DNA from: Apostichopus parvimensis
Lineage: Eukaryota; Echinodermata; Holothuroidea; Aspidochirotida; Stichopodidae
Reading direction: 5' to 3'
Assembly (NCBI GenBank): GCA_000934455.1
Contig: KN886164.1
Span: 92,482 to 136,898, forward strand
Length of the DNA stretch: 44,417 nt
A program made the position numbers and the translations under genes. Shown here piece after piece: positions 43,867-44,417 of the stretch; positions within the stretch are counted from its first letter, which is position 1, and every line of letters starts with the position of its first letter. The notes under the pieces are model-generated. The model worked only from the letters and a program-made list of their open reading frames with translations, was not told where the DNA came from and did no database searches.

Positions 43867-44417
43867 GTGAGGAAGTTTATAGTTATTACTGCTAAGTTTA
43901 TTGGATTGCTTAACTTTTGTCATTATTAGTATTTGCCTGGTGCATTGTGGGAGATGAAATTGGGTTAATGGAGGGGGGGGGAGAGGGGGTGATAGTGGGT
44001 GGTGCCTAACTTTGCCTAATATAACGTACATATCTAGTCTAAGCTTATCATCCAATCATCACAGAGATATGTAGCCTACCCTAATTTGCATATTAGAATT
44101 GAGGCTGAGGCTTTTAATGTCGGTAACAAAGCTACTACTGCTACTTACCAGCTAATCCGATGATTAGCAGAGAAATATAATACCCCAAACGTCTGTTAAC
44201 CTGTGGAGAGGTGAGTATAGCAACCATCTGCTGTGTATCAATGATGTATGATTTATCACTACGTTCCTACCACAGGAAGTATCTTTCCTTCAAATCTAGT
44301 GTCTGGTGAACTGCCCTACATTTTGGCAGTGCTATCTTCTTGCAGTTCATAATTCGTAAATCATCTCAAGGAGTATCATTACACTTCCTTGTCAAATTAA
44401 GCCCTACACCCCCCCCC
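43867..44417 (+). other. USE1 intron 3, cut by the window edge
   Basis: Starts at a GTGAGG donor. Contains a purine-rich G-run tract (43971-44001) and ends in a run of C at 44409-44417. No further USE1 exon is visible. Confidence 0.6.

Noticed and set aside
1..44417. Bacterial or viral origin, or an embedded endogenous virus
   Set aside because: Four spliced animal genes, poly(A) signals and retroelement fragments; no viral structural or replication gene seen.

Overview
The window looks like an intron-rich, AT-rich nuclear segment of an invertebrate animal genome, most likely a non-vertebrate deuterostome and possibly an echinoderm. The phylum is an inference from gene similarity and repeat style, not proven. 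There are no operons, Shine-Dalgarno sites or phage/plasmid features. Coding exons are short with consensus splice sites, introns carry LINE, SINE, hAT and Penelope-like debris, and minisatellites are common.

Layout. (1) 1-940: probable promoter, non-coding first exon and leader intron of the first gene, with a CRE palindrome and an E2F-like site. (2) 941-5211, + strand: TIPIN (replication-fork protection), six coding exons, 334 aa. (3) 5212-6991: two convergent 3' UTRs whose poly(A) signals lie about 30-65 bp apart; the DIS3L side holds a roughly 105-bp inverted repeat just after the stop codon. (4) 6992-30003, - strand: DIS3L, the cytoplasmic exosome 3'-5' exoribonuclease. I assembled 26 coding exons with every splice phase matching, 1043 aa, including one GC-AG intron. 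Its introns hold most of the repeats. (5) about 30004-31900: divergent promoter region. (6) 31901-36398, + strand: a MYORG-like family GH31 glycosidase, three exons, 656 aa, type II membrane anchor. (7) 36399-42155: intergenic, with a tandem repeat rich in nuclear-receptor half-sites, a CpG-rich 16-bp satellite in two inverted arms and a MITE-like inverted repeat. (8) 42156-43866, + strand: the first three coding exons of USE1 (ER SNARE), running off the right edge.

The four genes do not form one pathway: TIPIN acts at replication forks, DIS3L in cytoplasmic RNA decay, the GH31 enzyme in the secretory lumen, and USE1 in Golgi-to-ER traffic. The notable arrangement is TIPIN and DIS3L tail to tail. 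From general knowledge the same two genes are tail-to-tail neighbours on human chromosome 15, which suggests very old microsynteny.

Most interesting non-gene signals: hammerhead-ribozyme-like motifs in Penelope-type repeats, with one compensatory stem change between copies; the DIS3L 3' UTR hairpin; a tandemly duplicated 3' splice site before exon 2 of the GH31 gene; a dated LINE insertion with a 32-bp target-site duplication; and a SINE-LINE chimera. I found no wholly new multi-gene system.
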